In this document: piece after piece, positions 1 through 8,068 of the stretch
Position numbering within the stretch: the stretch's first letter is position 1
Layout: every line of letters starts with the position of its first letter
Assembly: GCA_046348585.1 (NCBI GenBank)
Contig: JAXMDZ010000001.1
Span: 1-64,000 of the forward strand
Length of the DNA stretch: 64,000 nucleotides
DNA from: JADZAI01 sp046348585
GTDB taxonomy: Bacteria; Pseudomonadota; Alphaproteobacteria; Micropepsales; Micropepsaceae
Direction: 5' to 3'
Position numbers and translations under genes: made by a program
The notes under the pieces: model-generated
Databases searched by the model: none
Told to the model about the DNA's origin: nothing
The model's input: the letters and a program-made list of their open reading frames with translations, nothing else

Positions 1-559
1 CCTCGCGCGGCGGCGCGGGAAACGGAGCGGCCGCACGGACCGCCGCAAGGCAGGCGCGATCGAACGCCGCCCGCCCGCTCGATCGCGCGACGGAAAGCTC
101 GGCGAGCTCGCCGTCAGCGCTGAGCGTGAAGGCGATGACGGCGAGGCCCGCCCCGCGCGCAGCTTTGGGCGGATGCGCCGCCAGGTGCCACCAGACGGCC
201 CGCCGCCAGTCGTCCAGGGGATCGGGCGCGGGAGCGGCATCGACAGCGCCGCGAACCGCCGCGACAGGCTCGCCAACCTCCGTAGCCTCCGTGGCTGGCC
301 GCATCGCGGGCGCTTCCGACCGACGGCGCGCCGGCCGGGATCTGACGCGATCCGCCAGAGGCTCGTCGGCGACCGGCTCCGGCGCCGCCAGCGCAGCCGC
401 AGGCCGCGCCGCCAGCGCGACCGGCGCGACGATCCGCGGCGCGTCCGCCGGCTCCGGCGGCAGCGCGGCGGCCAGCAGTGCGATCGCGGCGACGCCGTGC
501 AGCGCGGCCGAGAGCGCGGCCGCCATCGTCACGAAACGTCGCCGCACCCGCTCGCTCAT
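1..559 (-). CDS. tonB: TonB family protein (3' end outside window)
   Basis: Energy transducer coupling the inner-membrane proton gradient to outer-membrane receptors. The reading frame starts at an ATG two bases after the stop of the receptor gene at 562 and runs off the window edge. Residues 11-33 form one hydrophobic anchor (AALSAALHGVAAIALL). A long Ala/Pro/Arg-rich linker follows, then a C-terminal domain with the TonB-type pattern (AVIAFTLSADGEL, then SSGRAAFDRACLAAV). The last codons are missing. The tight spacing to an OprC-like copper receptor suggests a dedicated TonB for that receptor; this is inference from position. Confidence 0.85.
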   Translation of the reverse strand, partial: MSERVRRRFVTMAAALSAALHGVAAIALLAAALPPEPADAPRIVAPVALAARPAAALAAPEPVADEPLADRVRSRPARRRSEAPAMRPATEATEVGEPVAAVRGAVDAAPAPDPLDDWRRAVWWHLAAHPPKAARGAGLAVIAFTLSADGELAELSVARSSGRAAFDRACLAAVRAAAPFPAPPRE

Positions 560-561
560 GG

Positions 562-2703
562 TCAGAACGGCACCGAGAGGCCGACATTGAACGACCTTCC
601 GGGGCCGGGCAACGCCCGGATCGGCGGCACCTGCCCCCCGGCGTCGTAGTCGCCATAGGAGACGCCGCCGAGCGGCAGGTCGTAGGCGGCGTCGAAGACG
701 TTTTCGACCGCCAGATCGACCCGCACGGCTTCGCCCTGCCACGAGGTCCTCAGGTTGAGCAGCGCATAGCGTCCCGTGACCGGCTCGTGCCGCAGCGTAT
801 CGACGGCGCTCTTCTCGGCCACCAGCTCCAGCTCGGCGGCGCTCGACCAGCGCCCGATCTCGTGCTCCAGCCCGAGCCGCACGGTAAGCGGTTGCATGTG
901 GTAGAGATCGCCGCCGGTGTCGCGGTTTTCGCCTTCCACCCAGCCGGCCGAGACGGTCAGCGTGCCCTTGCCGCACGCCGCATCGTCCCACAGCTCCACC
1001 TGGCCCGTCGCATCGATCCCCATGATCCGCGCATCGACATTGGCGAATTGCAGGAACACGAACCCGCCCGGCCGGTCGGCGAGCTTCACCGCATCGATGA
1101 AGTCCTCGACCAGCGTGTAATAACCGCCGATCGTCACTTCCGCCTTCCCGTCCACGCCCGCCAGACGGAAGGTCGCGGCGAAGGTATTGGCCACTTCGGG
1201 CTTCAGGTCAGGATCGCCGACATAGGAATTGGCGTCGCCCGCGAACGAGGTCATGGCGCTCGACATGAAGCCCCGCCCCCACGCATAGCGCTCGTAGAGA
1301 TTGGGCGCGCGCGTCTTGCGCGCATAGCCGATCTCCAGCGTGGCGATGTCGGAGGCCCGCCATACCGCCTTCGCGGTGACATCCACCGTCACGTCGCTGC
1401 GCGCCCGATCGAGCGCGTTGAACGCCGTCGCGGCGGCGGCGTCGGCGGCGTTCATCATTCCCATCCAGGAATAGGGCTGCACGTCGCCTGTGTCGGTCCG
1501 CACCTGCTCCAGCCGCACGCCGAGCTGCGTGGACAGATCCGGCGACGGCACGGCGTTCCATTCGCCCCAGAGCCCCAGCCGCTCGCGCCGCCCGCCATTG
1601 ATGTTGAGATAGGTGAGCGGCCCCATCATCATGCTGCCCGCCACCGGCGGCCAGTAATCGTCGAGATCCTGGCTGAAGGCGTCGAGTCCCAGCTTGAACG
1701 AGCCGCCGTCCTCCAGCGGCAGGCTGGCCGCGATCTGGGCGCTGAGATCCTCGCCCTTGCTGATCATCGGCATCCCGCCGTTCGCCGCGCCGCCTTTGTC
1801 CTCCAGGAAGTTCATCTCGTGATCGACGGTGCGCCACGAGGCACGCGCCGAAAGCTCGCCCCAGCCATAGGCCGCCTCATAGGCGAGATCGACGAAGTCG
1901 CTTTCGTTCGCCGTCATGTCCATGCGCTGTGTCGGGAAGCCCTCGTAGGGCGAGTAATGCCGCCCGGCCCGCAGGCTGGCGACGCCCGGCCCCGCCGCGA
2001 TCGCCAGCGTCGCGGCATGGTCGTAGGCCTCGTAGAGCGTCGCGTGCACCCGCCGGCCGCCGCCGGCCTTGTAGTTCTCCGCCCGGCTCCACGAGCCGTC
2101 ATAGGAGAGGCTCACGCGCTCGCCCTGCACCAGCAGACCGGCGCTCGCGCCCATCGCATCGGCGACGCTGCGATAGCTCGCGCCCACCGACCCGCCGACG
2201 CTCCACCCCGCGCCCGGCTCGGCGAAGGCAGGGGCGTGCGTCGCGATGGCGATGACGCCCGCGATGTTGTCGCCGCCCGCGCTGACCGATGACAGCGAGG
2301 GCATCAGCGCGATGCTCTCCACCCGCGCGGGCAGCACATAGGACCCGGCGGGGTTCATGTGGTTGGGGCAATAGGAGGTGATCGCCTGACCGTCCACGGT
2401 CACCAGCACACGATCGTCGGCGAGGCCGCGGACGACGGGCAGGCTCGAAAAGCCGCCATTCGACGAAACGGCGACGCCCGGCAAACCGCGCAGCAGGCCG
2501 ATCGTGTCGGACGAGCCGACGCCGCGCCGCTTCAGCGCAGTCGCATTGATTTCGGTTTCGCCCGGATCGGACGGCGGCGCGGCGTCGGCCTCCTCGGCAT
2601 CGATCGGCGGCAGGACGGCGGGGGATTGCGCGAAGGCCGGCGCGCTCAAGGCGCTGGCGGCCAGCAGCGCGCGTGCGAGCGCGCGGCGCGGACGGGAAAC
2701 CAT
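562..2703 (-). CDS. TonB-dependent copper receptor, OprC/NosA-like
   Basis: Outer-membrane beta-barrel receptor of 713 residues with a plug domain. I chose the ATG at 2703 because a GGAG lies about 9 bases upstream and a clean signal peptide follows (ending near APAFAQ); an in-frame ATG 36 bases earlier is possible. The plug carries SLPVVRGLADDRV and then SYCPNHMNP, which gives Cys112-x3-Met116. A later barrel strand has VDHEMNF, giving His295-x-Met297. The pair CxxxM and HxM is the copper-binding signature described for Pseudomonas OprC. Met-rich stretches (MPMIS, MMMGP, MGMMN) fit a copper ligand. It lies between a DUF2946 gene and tonB on the same strand. Confidence 0.9.
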   Translation of the reverse strand: MVSRPRRALARALLAASALSAPAFAQSPAVLPPIDAEEADAAPPSDPGETEINATALKRRGVGSSDTIGLLRGLPGVAVSSNGGFSSLPVVRGLADDRVLVTVDGQAITSYCPNHMNPAGSYVLPARVESIALMPSLSSVSAGGDNIAGVIAIATHAPAFAEPGAGWSVGGSVGASYRSVADAMGASAGLLVQGERVSLSYDGSWSRAENYKAGGGRRVHATLYEAYDHAATLAIAAGPGVASLRAGRHYSPYEGFPTQRMDMTANESDFVDLAYEAAYGWGELSARASWRTVDHEMNFLEDKGGAANGGMPMISKGEDLSAQIAASLPLEDGGSFKLGLDAFSQDLDDYWPPVAGSMMMGPLTYLNINGGRRERLGLWGEWNAVPSPDLSTQLGVRLEQVRTDTGDVQPYSWMGMMNAADAAAATAFNALDRARSDVTVDVTAKAVWRASDIATLEIGYARKTRAPNLYERYAWGRGFMSSAMTSFAGDANSYVGDPDLKPEVANTFAATFRLAGVDGKAEVTIGGYYTLVEDFIDAVKLADRPGGFVFLQFANVDARIMGIDATGQVELWDDAACGKGTLTVSAGWVEGENRDTGGDLYHMQPLTVRLGLEHEIGRWSSAAELELVAEKSAVDTLRHEPVTGRYALLNLRTSWQGEAVRVDLAVENVFDAAYDLPLGGVSYGDYDAGGQVPPIRALPGPGRSFNVGLSVPF

Positions 2704-2774
2704 GACGATGACTCCAGACAGGATCGAGGGCGCGGCCATGCAAGGCCTCGCGCCGGTTCAGGCGGTTCGAACGA

Positions 2775-3182
2775 TCAGGTCTGGAGGGAGGGCGGCGCGC
2801 GCTGCGCCTGAGGCCGGAAGGGCGGATCGGTCTGCCGCAGAGGCGTCGCGTCGCGGACGACGAGGCCGCTCCGCACCGCGACCGGCAGGCTGACGATGAT
2901 GGGTGCGGAGGGCGGCGGCGCCAGCGTCGCCACCGCAGCGAAGGCGCACGGCCCATGCGCGGAAGCCATCACGCCGTCGACTCCGCTCGCCGGACGGTCC
3001 GTGCCGTCCAGCGTCTTCGCGCCGTCGGCGGTGCAGATCACCATCGCGAACTGGCCGTCCCGCATGCCGGGCATGAAGCCCTGCGGGATCAGGCTGCGCA
3101 CGATCGCCGCGAACAGCGCCAGCCCGAGCAGCGCGTCGCGCCACCCCAGCCTCTCCGTCCGCACGATCCGAAACCGCTCCAT
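2775..3182 (-). CDS. DUF2946 family protein
   Basis: Protein of 135 residues with one N-terminal hydrophobic segment (ALLGLALFAAIVRSLIPQGF) followed by an exported-looking region with MVICTADG and HGPCAFAAVA. This arrangement (membrane segment, GFMPG, ICTADG, then a HxPC/CAF motif) is typical of DUF2946, a family of unknown function often found beside copper-related TonB receptors. The start is supported by a membrane segment directly after a basic N-terminus. It lies 71 bases upstream of the copper receptor and is probably the first gene of a three-gene operon with the receptor and tonB. The Cys, His and Met residues could handle copper, but that is inference. Confidence 0.8.
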   Translation of the reverse strand: MERFRIVRTERLGWRDALLGLALFAAIVRSLIPQGFMPGMRDGQFAMVICTADGAKTLDGTDRPASGVDGVMASAHGPCAFAAVATLAPPPSAPIIVSLPVAVRSGLVVRDATPLRQTDPPFRPQAQRAPPSLQT

Positions 3183-3289
3183 CGGGCCGCACCATACAAA
3201 TCGCCGGGCCGCTGTCGATGTGAAAGATCAATGCCGCCACGGAAGCCTTGCCCCCGAGCCTTGACTCGAGGCCGCCCCGGCGCACAGTG

Positions 3290-3470
3290 CGCCCGTTCAC
3301 GGTCGCCGGGCCGCAAGGCGCGGCGCGAAGAGGGAATCCGGGAGGGCAAAGGCCCGGTCCGGAGCTGCCCCCGCAACTGTAAGCGGCGAGTCCTGCCGAT
3401 CTGGCCACTGGCATCGCGCCGGGAAGGCCGGCAGGACGGCGACCCGCGAGCCAGGAGACCTGCCGCGAAC
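3290..3470 (+). ncRNA. Cobalamin riboswitch
   Basis: Adenosylcobalamin-sensing leader. The ordered conserved blocks are visible: GAAGAGGGAATCCGG near 3327, GAGCTGCCCCCGCAACTGTA near 3362, AGCGGCGAG, GCCACTGG near 3404, CGGGAAGGC near 3420, and the B12-box block GAGCCAGGAGACCTGCC near 3448-3464. These match the cobalamin riboswitch consensus in order and spacing. It precedes a BtuF-like and a BtuC-like gene, so it probably shuts off B12 uptake when the cofactor is plentiful. Boundaries are approximate because the outer P1 stem is not certain. Confidence 0.95.
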
Positions 3471-3566
3471 GCATCGAAGTCCGCGGGCGGGGTGTTCCGG
3501 GGGCGTGGGCACGACGCCTCGCGTCCGCCGCCCGCGTCGCTCGCCCCGCTCCCCTCAGGAGCAGCC

Positions 3567-3608
3567 GTGCCGTCCCTTCCCGATCCCCGTGCCCGAGGCC
3601 GGCGCTGA
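3567..3608 (+). CDS. Possible 13-residue coupled leader ORF before btuF
   Basis: A GTG codon with an AGGAG five bases upstream opens a 13-codon frame whose TGA overlaps the ATG of the next gene (TGATG). The btuF-like ATG itself has no clear Shine-Dalgarno sequence, so this mini-ORF could bring ribosomes to it by translational coupling. It lies about 100 bases downstream of the riboswitch aptamer, where expression-platform elements are expected. Speculative: the frame is short and could be chance in GC-rich DNA. Confidence 0.25.
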   Translation: MPSLPDPRARGRR

Positions 3609-4465
3609 TGCGCCTCACGCGCCGCGCCCTGCTCGTCGCCGCCCCGGCCTTCGCGCTGGGCGCGACGGCGCGCGCCGCCGCACGCGACGCCCGGCCGATG
3701 CGGATCGTCTCGCTCAATCCCTGTCTCGATGCGATCCTGCTGCGCCTCGCGGAACCCGCCCGCGTCGCCGCGCTCAGCCATTATGCCCGCGACTCCCGCA
3801 CCTCCGCCGTCGCCGCCGAGGCATCGAGCTTCCCCTTCACCTACGAGACCGCCGAGGAGATCGTCGCGCTCCGGCCCGATCTGGTGCTGGCGAGCCGCCA
3901 CACCGCGATCGCCACCCGCAACGCGCTCGAACGGCTCGGCATTCCCTTCGCGCTCTTCGGCGTGCCCGACACCGTCGAGGACAGCCTCGCGCAGATCGCC
4001 GAGATCGCCCGCCTCACCGGCGCCGAGGCGCAAGGCGCAATGCTTGAGCGCGAGATACGCGCCGCCATCGCTGCCGCCGCGCCGCCGCCGGGGCTCCGGC
4101 CCATCGCGGCGTTGATCCTTCAGGGACGCGGCCTCGCCGCCGGACCCGGCACGCTGCTCGACGAGATGCTGGCCCGCACCGGCTTCGTCAACGCCGCCGC
4201 CCGCTACGGCGTCGTCTATTGGGGCGAGGTTCCGCTGGAACTGCTCATCGCCGACCCGCCGCAATTGCTGCTGTCGGAGGCGGACGGCGCAGGCTTCTCG
4301 CAGGCCAGCCGGATGCTCGGTCATCCGGCGCTCGCCGCGGTATCGGGCCGCATGGCCCGCGCCGCCTTTCCAGAAACGCTCTTCTATTGCGGCGGGCCGG
4401 TGCTGCTGAAGACCGCTGCGGCGCTCGTGGCGGCGCGCGACGCCTATTGGGCGGCGCACGCATGA
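3608..4465 (+). CDS. btuF: Periplasmic B12-type ABC substrate-binding protein
   Basis: 285-residue binding protein of the BtuF/FhuD helical-backbone class. The N-terminus RLTRRALLVAAPAFALG looks like a Tat or Sec signal. The mature part begins with MRIVSLNPCLDAILLRL, the usual first strand of this family, and continues with ETAEEIVALRPDLVLAS and a long central helix. It is shorter than iron-siderophore binding proteins, as BtuF proteins are. The cobalamin riboswitch upstream points to a corrinoid ligand. It overlaps the permease gene by four bases (ATGA), so the two are co-translated. Confidence 0.85.
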   Translation: MRLTRRALLVAAPAFALGATARAAARDARPMRIVSLNPCLDAILLRLAEPARVAALSHYARDSRTSAVAAEASSFPFTYETAEEIVALRPDLVLASRHTAIATRNALERLGIPFALFGVPDTVEDSLAQIAEIARLTGAEAQGAMLEREIRAAIAAAAPPPGLRPIAALILQGRGLAAGPGTLLDEMLARTGFVNAAARYGVVYWGEVPLELLIADPPQLLLSEADGAGFSQASRMLGHPALAAVSGRMARAAFPETLFYCGGPVLLKTAAALVAARDAYWAAHA

Positions 4466-5436
4466 ATCGCCGCCTCGCCCTCGCGGCGCTCGCCGCCGCC
4501 ATCGTTGTGCTGGTGCCGGTGTCGCTGATGACCGGACGGGCGATGGTGCCGCTCGCCGTCTGGTTCGACACGAGCGATCCGCGCTGGGTCATCATTTTCG
4601 AACTGCGCCTGCCGCGCACGCTGCTCGCCATCCTCATCGGCGCGGCGCTCGGCATGTCGGGGGCGGCGATGCAGGGCTATACCCGCAACCCGCTCGCCGA
4701 TCCGGGCGTCCTCGGCGTCTCCGCCATGGCGGCGCTGGGCGCGGTGCTGACGCTCTATTTCGGCGGCGGCGCTGGCGGATCGTGGATCGTGCCCGCCGCC
4801 GCCGTCGCGGGCGCGATCGGCGGCGTCTTCCTGCTCGTCGCCCTCGCCGGCATGACCGCGAGCGTCATCACCTTCGTGCTCGCGGGCGTCATCCTGCAAA
4901 GCGTCGCCGGATCGGGCGTCGCCCTCGCCCTCAGCCTCGCGCCTAATCCCTGGGCGGTGCAGGAAATTCTCGGCTGGCTGATGGGCTCGCTCACCGACCG
5001 CTCGATGGACGAGCTGCTTCTCGCCCTGCCCTTCGTCGCGGCGGGCATGGCGGCGATGCTGGCGCTCGGGCGGGCGCTCGACGCGCTGGCCCTGGGCGAA
5101 GCCACGGCCGCCTCGCTCGGCATCGACCTGACGCGCACGCAATTCGTGTTGGCGGCGGGCGTCGGCCTCGCCACTGGGGCGAGCGTCGCGGTCGCCGGGA
5201 TGATCGGCTTCGTCGGGCTGATCGTGCCCCATCTGGTGCGCACCTGGATCGGCGGCACGCCGCGCCAATTGCTGGTGCCGAGCGCGCTCGGCGGGGCGCT
5301 GCTGGTGCTGGCCGGGGATACGCTGATGCGGGCGCTGCCGCTGGCGGGCGAGCTCAAGCTCGGCATCGCCATGTCGGCGCTGGGCGGCCCGTTCTTCCTC
5401 GCCATGCTGATTTCGATGCGCCGGCGCGCCGCCTGA
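4462..5436 (+). CDS. btuC: B12/iron-type ABC transporter permease (FecCD/BtuC family)
   Basis: 324-residue integral membrane protein with about ten hydrophobic segments. FecCD family motifs are clear: LRLPRTLLAILIGAALGMSG, QGYTRNPLADPGVLGVS, and near the C-terminus GMIGFVGLIVPHLVR, a conserved cytoplasmic coupling region. The start overlaps the btuF stop. A BtuC dimer normally works with an ATPase, BtuD, but no ATPase gene follows: a tRNA on the opposite strand comes next. The ATPase must be encoded elsewhere or shared. Riboswitch control makes vitamin B12 the likely cargo. Confidence 0.88.
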   Translation: MNRRLALAALAAAIVVLVPVSLMTGRAMVPLAVWFDTSDPRWVIIFELRLPRTLLAILIGAALGMSGAAMQGYTRNPLADPGVLGVSAMAALGAVLTLYFGGGAGGSWIVPAAAVAGAIGGVFLLVALAGMTASVITFVLAGVILQSVAGSGVALALSLAPNPWAVQEILGWLMGSLTDRSMDELLLALPFVAAGMAAMLALGRALDALALGEATAASLGIDLTRTQFVLAAGVGLATGASVAVAGMIGFVGLIVPHLVRTWIGGTPRQLLVPSALGGALLVLAGDTLMRALPLAGELKLGIAMSALGGPFFLAMLISMRRRAA

Positions 5437-5449
5437 GGCAAGGCGCTGG

Positions 5450-5523
5450 CGACCCCGGAGAGATTCGAACTCCCGACCCGCTGCTTAGGACGCAGCCGCT
5501 CTATCCTGCTGAGCTACGGGGTC
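5450..5523 (-). tRNA. tRNA-Arg(CCT)
   Basis: Reading the minus strand, a full cloverleaf forms: acceptor GACCCCG pairs with CGGGGTC, the D arm is GCTC/GAGC, the anticodon stem is GCTGC/GCAGC with loop GTCCTAA (anticodon CCT, reading AGG), and the T arm has the TTCGAAT loop. The discriminator base is G and no CCA is encoded. It sits just after btuC, on the opposite strand, and gives that operon a natural boundary. Confidence 0.95.
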
Positions 5524-5635
5524 GCGCCGCGCGTCCTATCGCATGGCCCGCGCCCCGGCGGAAGGGGACGCATGGGCGCTATGCGCCGCCCGCCGGACGG
5601 TTAGGATGAGCCGCCAGAAAAACGGGAGGACAGCC

Positions 5636-6445
5636 ATGAGCGCCTACAAGACCCTGATCGTCGAAGAGAAGGGCGCCGTCGATTGGGTGACGATGAACCG
5701 CCCCGAACGGATGAACGCCCTCAACACCGATCTCGTGGACGAGCTGCTCGACTATTTCGGCGGCCTCTACTGGCGGCGCGAGCGGCGCATCGTCGTGCTG
5801 CGCGGCGCCGGCAAGGCGTTCTGCGCCGGGCTGGACCTCAAGGACGGCAGCAACAGCTCTGGCCGCATCGGCGGCAACACCCCGGCGAACGGCCTCCACA
5901 CCCAGCGCCGGATCAGCGAGATCGTCATGCGCATGCGCCGCTGCCCGCAGCCGATCGTCAGCCTCGTCCAGGGCGCGGCCTGCGGAGGCGGCTTCGCGCT
6001 GGCGCTTGCCAGCGACATCCGCATCGCGGGCCAGTCGGCGCGCATGAACGCCGCTTTCATCCGCATCGGCCTCTCGGCCTGCGACATCGGCGTCAGCTAT
6101 TTCCTGCCCCGCCTCGTCGGCGTCTCGCTGGCGAGCGAACTGATGCTGACCGGGCGCTTCATCGATGCGGCCCGCGCCGAACGCACCGGCCTCGTCTCGC
6201 TGGTCGTGCCCGACGACAAGCTCGCCGAAGCCGCCGAAACCTATATCGAGGAGATGCTCGGCACCTCGCCGCTCGGCCTGCGCCTGACGAAGGAATGCCT
6301 CAACATGAGCGTCGATGCGGGCAGTCTGGAGGCCGCCGTGGCGATGGAGGACCGCAACCAGATCCTTGCCGCGCAGACCGCCGATTGCGGCGAGGGCATC
6401 AGGGCGTTTCTGGAGAAGCGCCGTCCGGTCTATGCCGACCGTTAG
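5636..6445 (+). CDS. Enoyl-CoA hydratase/isomerase (crotonase) family protein
   Basis: 269 residues; start chosen at the ATG seven bases after GGGAGGA. Crotonase fold motifs are present: NRPERMNAL, the oxyanion-hole region GKAFCAGLDLKDG, and CGGGFALALASDIRIAG. Both glutamates used by classical hydratases seem to be replaced: the GGGCEL position is Ala (GGGFAL) and the QPEI position is Phe (AAFIRIG). An Asp is kept in LSACDIGVSY, near where dienoyl-CoA isomerases carry a catalytic Asp. So CoA-thioester binding is well supported, but 2-enoyl-CoA hydration is doubtful; isomerase or another reaction is more likely. It stands alone between a tRNA and a convergent gene. Confidence 0.88.
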   Translation: MSAYKTLIVEEKGAVDWVTMNRPERMNALNTDLVDELLDYFGGLYWRRERRIVVLRGAGKAFCAGLDLKDGSNSSGRIGGNTPANGLHTQRRISEIVMRMRRCPQPIVSLVQGAACGGGFALALASDIRIAGQSARMNAAFIRIGLSACDIGVSYFLPRLVGVSLASELMLTGRFIDAARAERTGLVSLVVPDDKLAEAAETYIEEMLGTSPLGLRLTKECLNMSVDAGSLEAAVAMEDRNQILAAQTADCGEGIRAFLEKRRPVYADR

Positions 6446-6454
6446 GCCAGGCGA

Positions 6455-7006
6455 TCAGCGCAGCGGCGCGGAGGCGAGCGCCATCGCCCAATAGGGCTTG
6501 CCGGACTTGGGCGAATAGACGACCGCGAAGCCGAGCCGCGTGACGCGCGGGTTGACCATGTTGCGTTCGTGCACCGGCGAGTGGATCCACCAGTCGAACA
6601 TCTTGTCGGCGGTGCGGATGTTGCGGCCGATATTCTCGCCTGCATAGACGTTGAGCACCCGGTTCGCCTTCAGCCGCGTGCCGAAGTCGCCGACGATATT
6701 GTGGTCCATGAAGTCGGCGTCGGCCATCGCCTTCGCCTGCTGATAGGCGACCTGGGTCATCTGCGGGTCGAGCTGCACCGGCGGCAGGCCCTGGCCGGCG
6801 CGATACTGGTTGAGCAGCGCCAGCGTCACGCGCGCCGACTCGCTCGCCATCTGCTCGCTAATCACGCCCTCGGCGCGGATATCCGTGCCGAAGGAGTCGC
6901 CCGACATGCCGTTCGGCTCGACCTCCGACGACGCCCACGCGACCGCCGCCAGCAGCGGCAGCGCCGCGAGCGCGGCGGCGAAACGGCCCATGGTTTTGGC
7001 GAACAT
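6455..7006 (-). CDS. CAP (SCP/PR-1) domain protein, exported
   Basis: About 183 residues with a signal peptide (hydrophobic AAALAALPLLAAVAWA) and one CAP domain. Family features include LLNQYRAGQGLPPVQLD, the His-containing ADFMDHNIVGDFG, NVYAGENIGRN, the WWIHSPVHERNMVNP motif with two His residues, and LGFAVVYSP. In bacteria this fold is secreted or periplasmic, and its role is mostly unknown. In-frame ATGs at 7033 and 7039 are possible alternative starts. It is convergent with the crotonase gene, with only nine bases between the stops. Confidence 0.85.
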   Translation of the reverse strand: MFAKTMGRFAAALAALPLLAAVAWASSEVEPNGMSGDSFGTDIRAEGVISEQMASESARVTLALLNQYRAGQGLPPVQLDPQMTQVAYQQAKAMADADFMDHNIVGDFGTRLKANRVLNVYAGENIGRNIRTADKMFDWWIHSPVHERNMVNPRVTRLGFAVVYSPKSGKPYWAMALASAPLR

Positions 7007-7099
7007 GACGATCCGGTCCCCGAAAATAGACATCCCCATTCTCCGCCCGGGGCGTTAGGGCGGTCTGAAAGCGCCCCGGACAATTTTAGGGAGTTTCGG

Positions 7100-7126
7100 G
7101 GCTCCGCCCGGGCCTCGGGCGGGGCC
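7100..7126 (-). terminator. Hairpin after the hydrolase pair
   Basis: Reading the minus strand directly after the stop at 7130, GGC-CCGCCCG pairs with CGGGCGG-GCC around a short loop, followed by AAACTCCCTAAAATT. The strong GC stem placed right after a gene end fits a transcription terminator, although the T run is weak. Confidence 0.4.
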
Positions 7127-7129
7127 GGA

Positions 7130-8065
7130 TCAGGCGGCGCAGCAGCCGGGCGCCGCCGGGCGGGCAAGACCTTCGGCCCGCTCCGCCTCGGCCCGCCGCA
7201 CGAAGGCCGCGATATAGTCGGCGAGGACCGGCACCGCGGGGGCCGGGAAATCGTGGCCCCAGCCGTCCAGCAGCACGAATTCCGACCCCTTGATCTGGGC
7301 GGCTGTGTGCGCGCCGGCCTGCCAGGGGATCAGCGTGTCGGCGGTGCCGTGCATCACCAGAGCGGGCAGCGCGAGCCGCCTCAAGGCCTCGGTGCGCGGC
7401 GGCGTCGCGAGGATCGCCGCGTATTGGCGCACCGCCCCTTCCGGATAGAAGGCGCGGTCGTAGGAGGCGCCGGCCAGTTCGGCCGCCGCTACCTCGTCAT
7501 AGGCCCAGCGCGTGCTCGCATAGACCCGCCGGTTCTTCACCGCATGGGCGACGACGTCGGCGCGCTCGCTCGTGGCGGGCTGGCTCACCAGCGCCGCCTG
7601 CGCCTCCGGCGTCGAGCGCGGCAGCGAGGGATCGCCGGTCGTCGAGAAGATCGAGACCAGCGAGCGCGCCTTCGCCGGGTGGTTGAGGGCGACGAGCTGG
7701 GCGATCATGCCGCCCATCGAAGCGCCCGCGATATGGGCGCTCTCGATGCCCAGCGCCTCCAGCAGGCCGGCCGCGTCGGCCGCCATGTCTGACAGGACAT
7801 AAGGCACGTCGGGCGCGCGGCCCTCGGCCACTGCCTTCGCCACATCGCGCGCCGCCGGCGTGCCGGCGAAGCGCTGGCTGAGGCCGACGTCGCGGTTGTC
7901 GAAGCGCACGACCCTGAGTCCCGCCGCCGCCAGCGCGTCGCGGAAGGCGACGGGCCACGAGGTCATCTGCGAGCCGAAGCCCATGATCATCAGCAGCGGC
8001 GGACCGTCCTCCGGTCCCGCCACATCGTATTCGAGCTGGATGCCGTTCGCGCGGATCTGGGCCAT
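7130..8065 (-). CDS. Alpha/beta hydrolase
   Basis: 311-residue alpha/beta hydrolase. Visible are the HGxP-like oxyanion region LLMIMGFGSQMTSWP, FDNRDVGLS, the nucleophile elbow GASMGG (serine in GxSxG), the acid region VMHGTADTLIPW, and the histidine region GWGHDFP. The profile resembles esterases and aclacinomycin methylesterase-like hydrolases (MGF..QM..W, FDNRD). It follows a paralogous gene with three bases between them. The C-terminus PAAPGCCAA has an unusual vicinal Cys pair. The substrate cannot be told from sequence. Confidence 0.88.
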   Translation of the reverse strand: MAQIRANGIQLEYDVAGPEDGPPLLMIMGFGSQMTSWPVAFRDALAAAGLRVVRFDNRDVGLSQRFAGTPAARDVAKAVAEGRAPDVPYVLSDMAADAAGLLEALGIESAHIAGASMGGMIAQLVALNHPAKARSLVSIFSTTGDPSLPRSTPEAQAALVSQPATSERADVVAHAVKNRRVYASTRWAYDEVAAAELAGASYDRAFYPEGAVRQYAAILATPPRTEALRRLALPALVMHGTADTLIPWQAGAHTAAQIKGSEFVLLDGWGHDFPAPAVPVLADYIAAFVRRAEAERAEGLARPAAPGCCAA

Positions 8066-8068
8066 GGC

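Noticed and set aside
478..2292. Very long plus-strand ORF over the copper receptor gene
   Set aside because: Antisense shadow caused by high GC third positions; the protein is Arg/Pro/His-rich low-complexity without motifs, while the minus-strand receptor has clear family motifs.
5450..5523. Genomic-island insertion at the tRNA-Arg
   Set aside because: Neither side shows an integrase, direct repeat of the tRNA 3' end or composition change.
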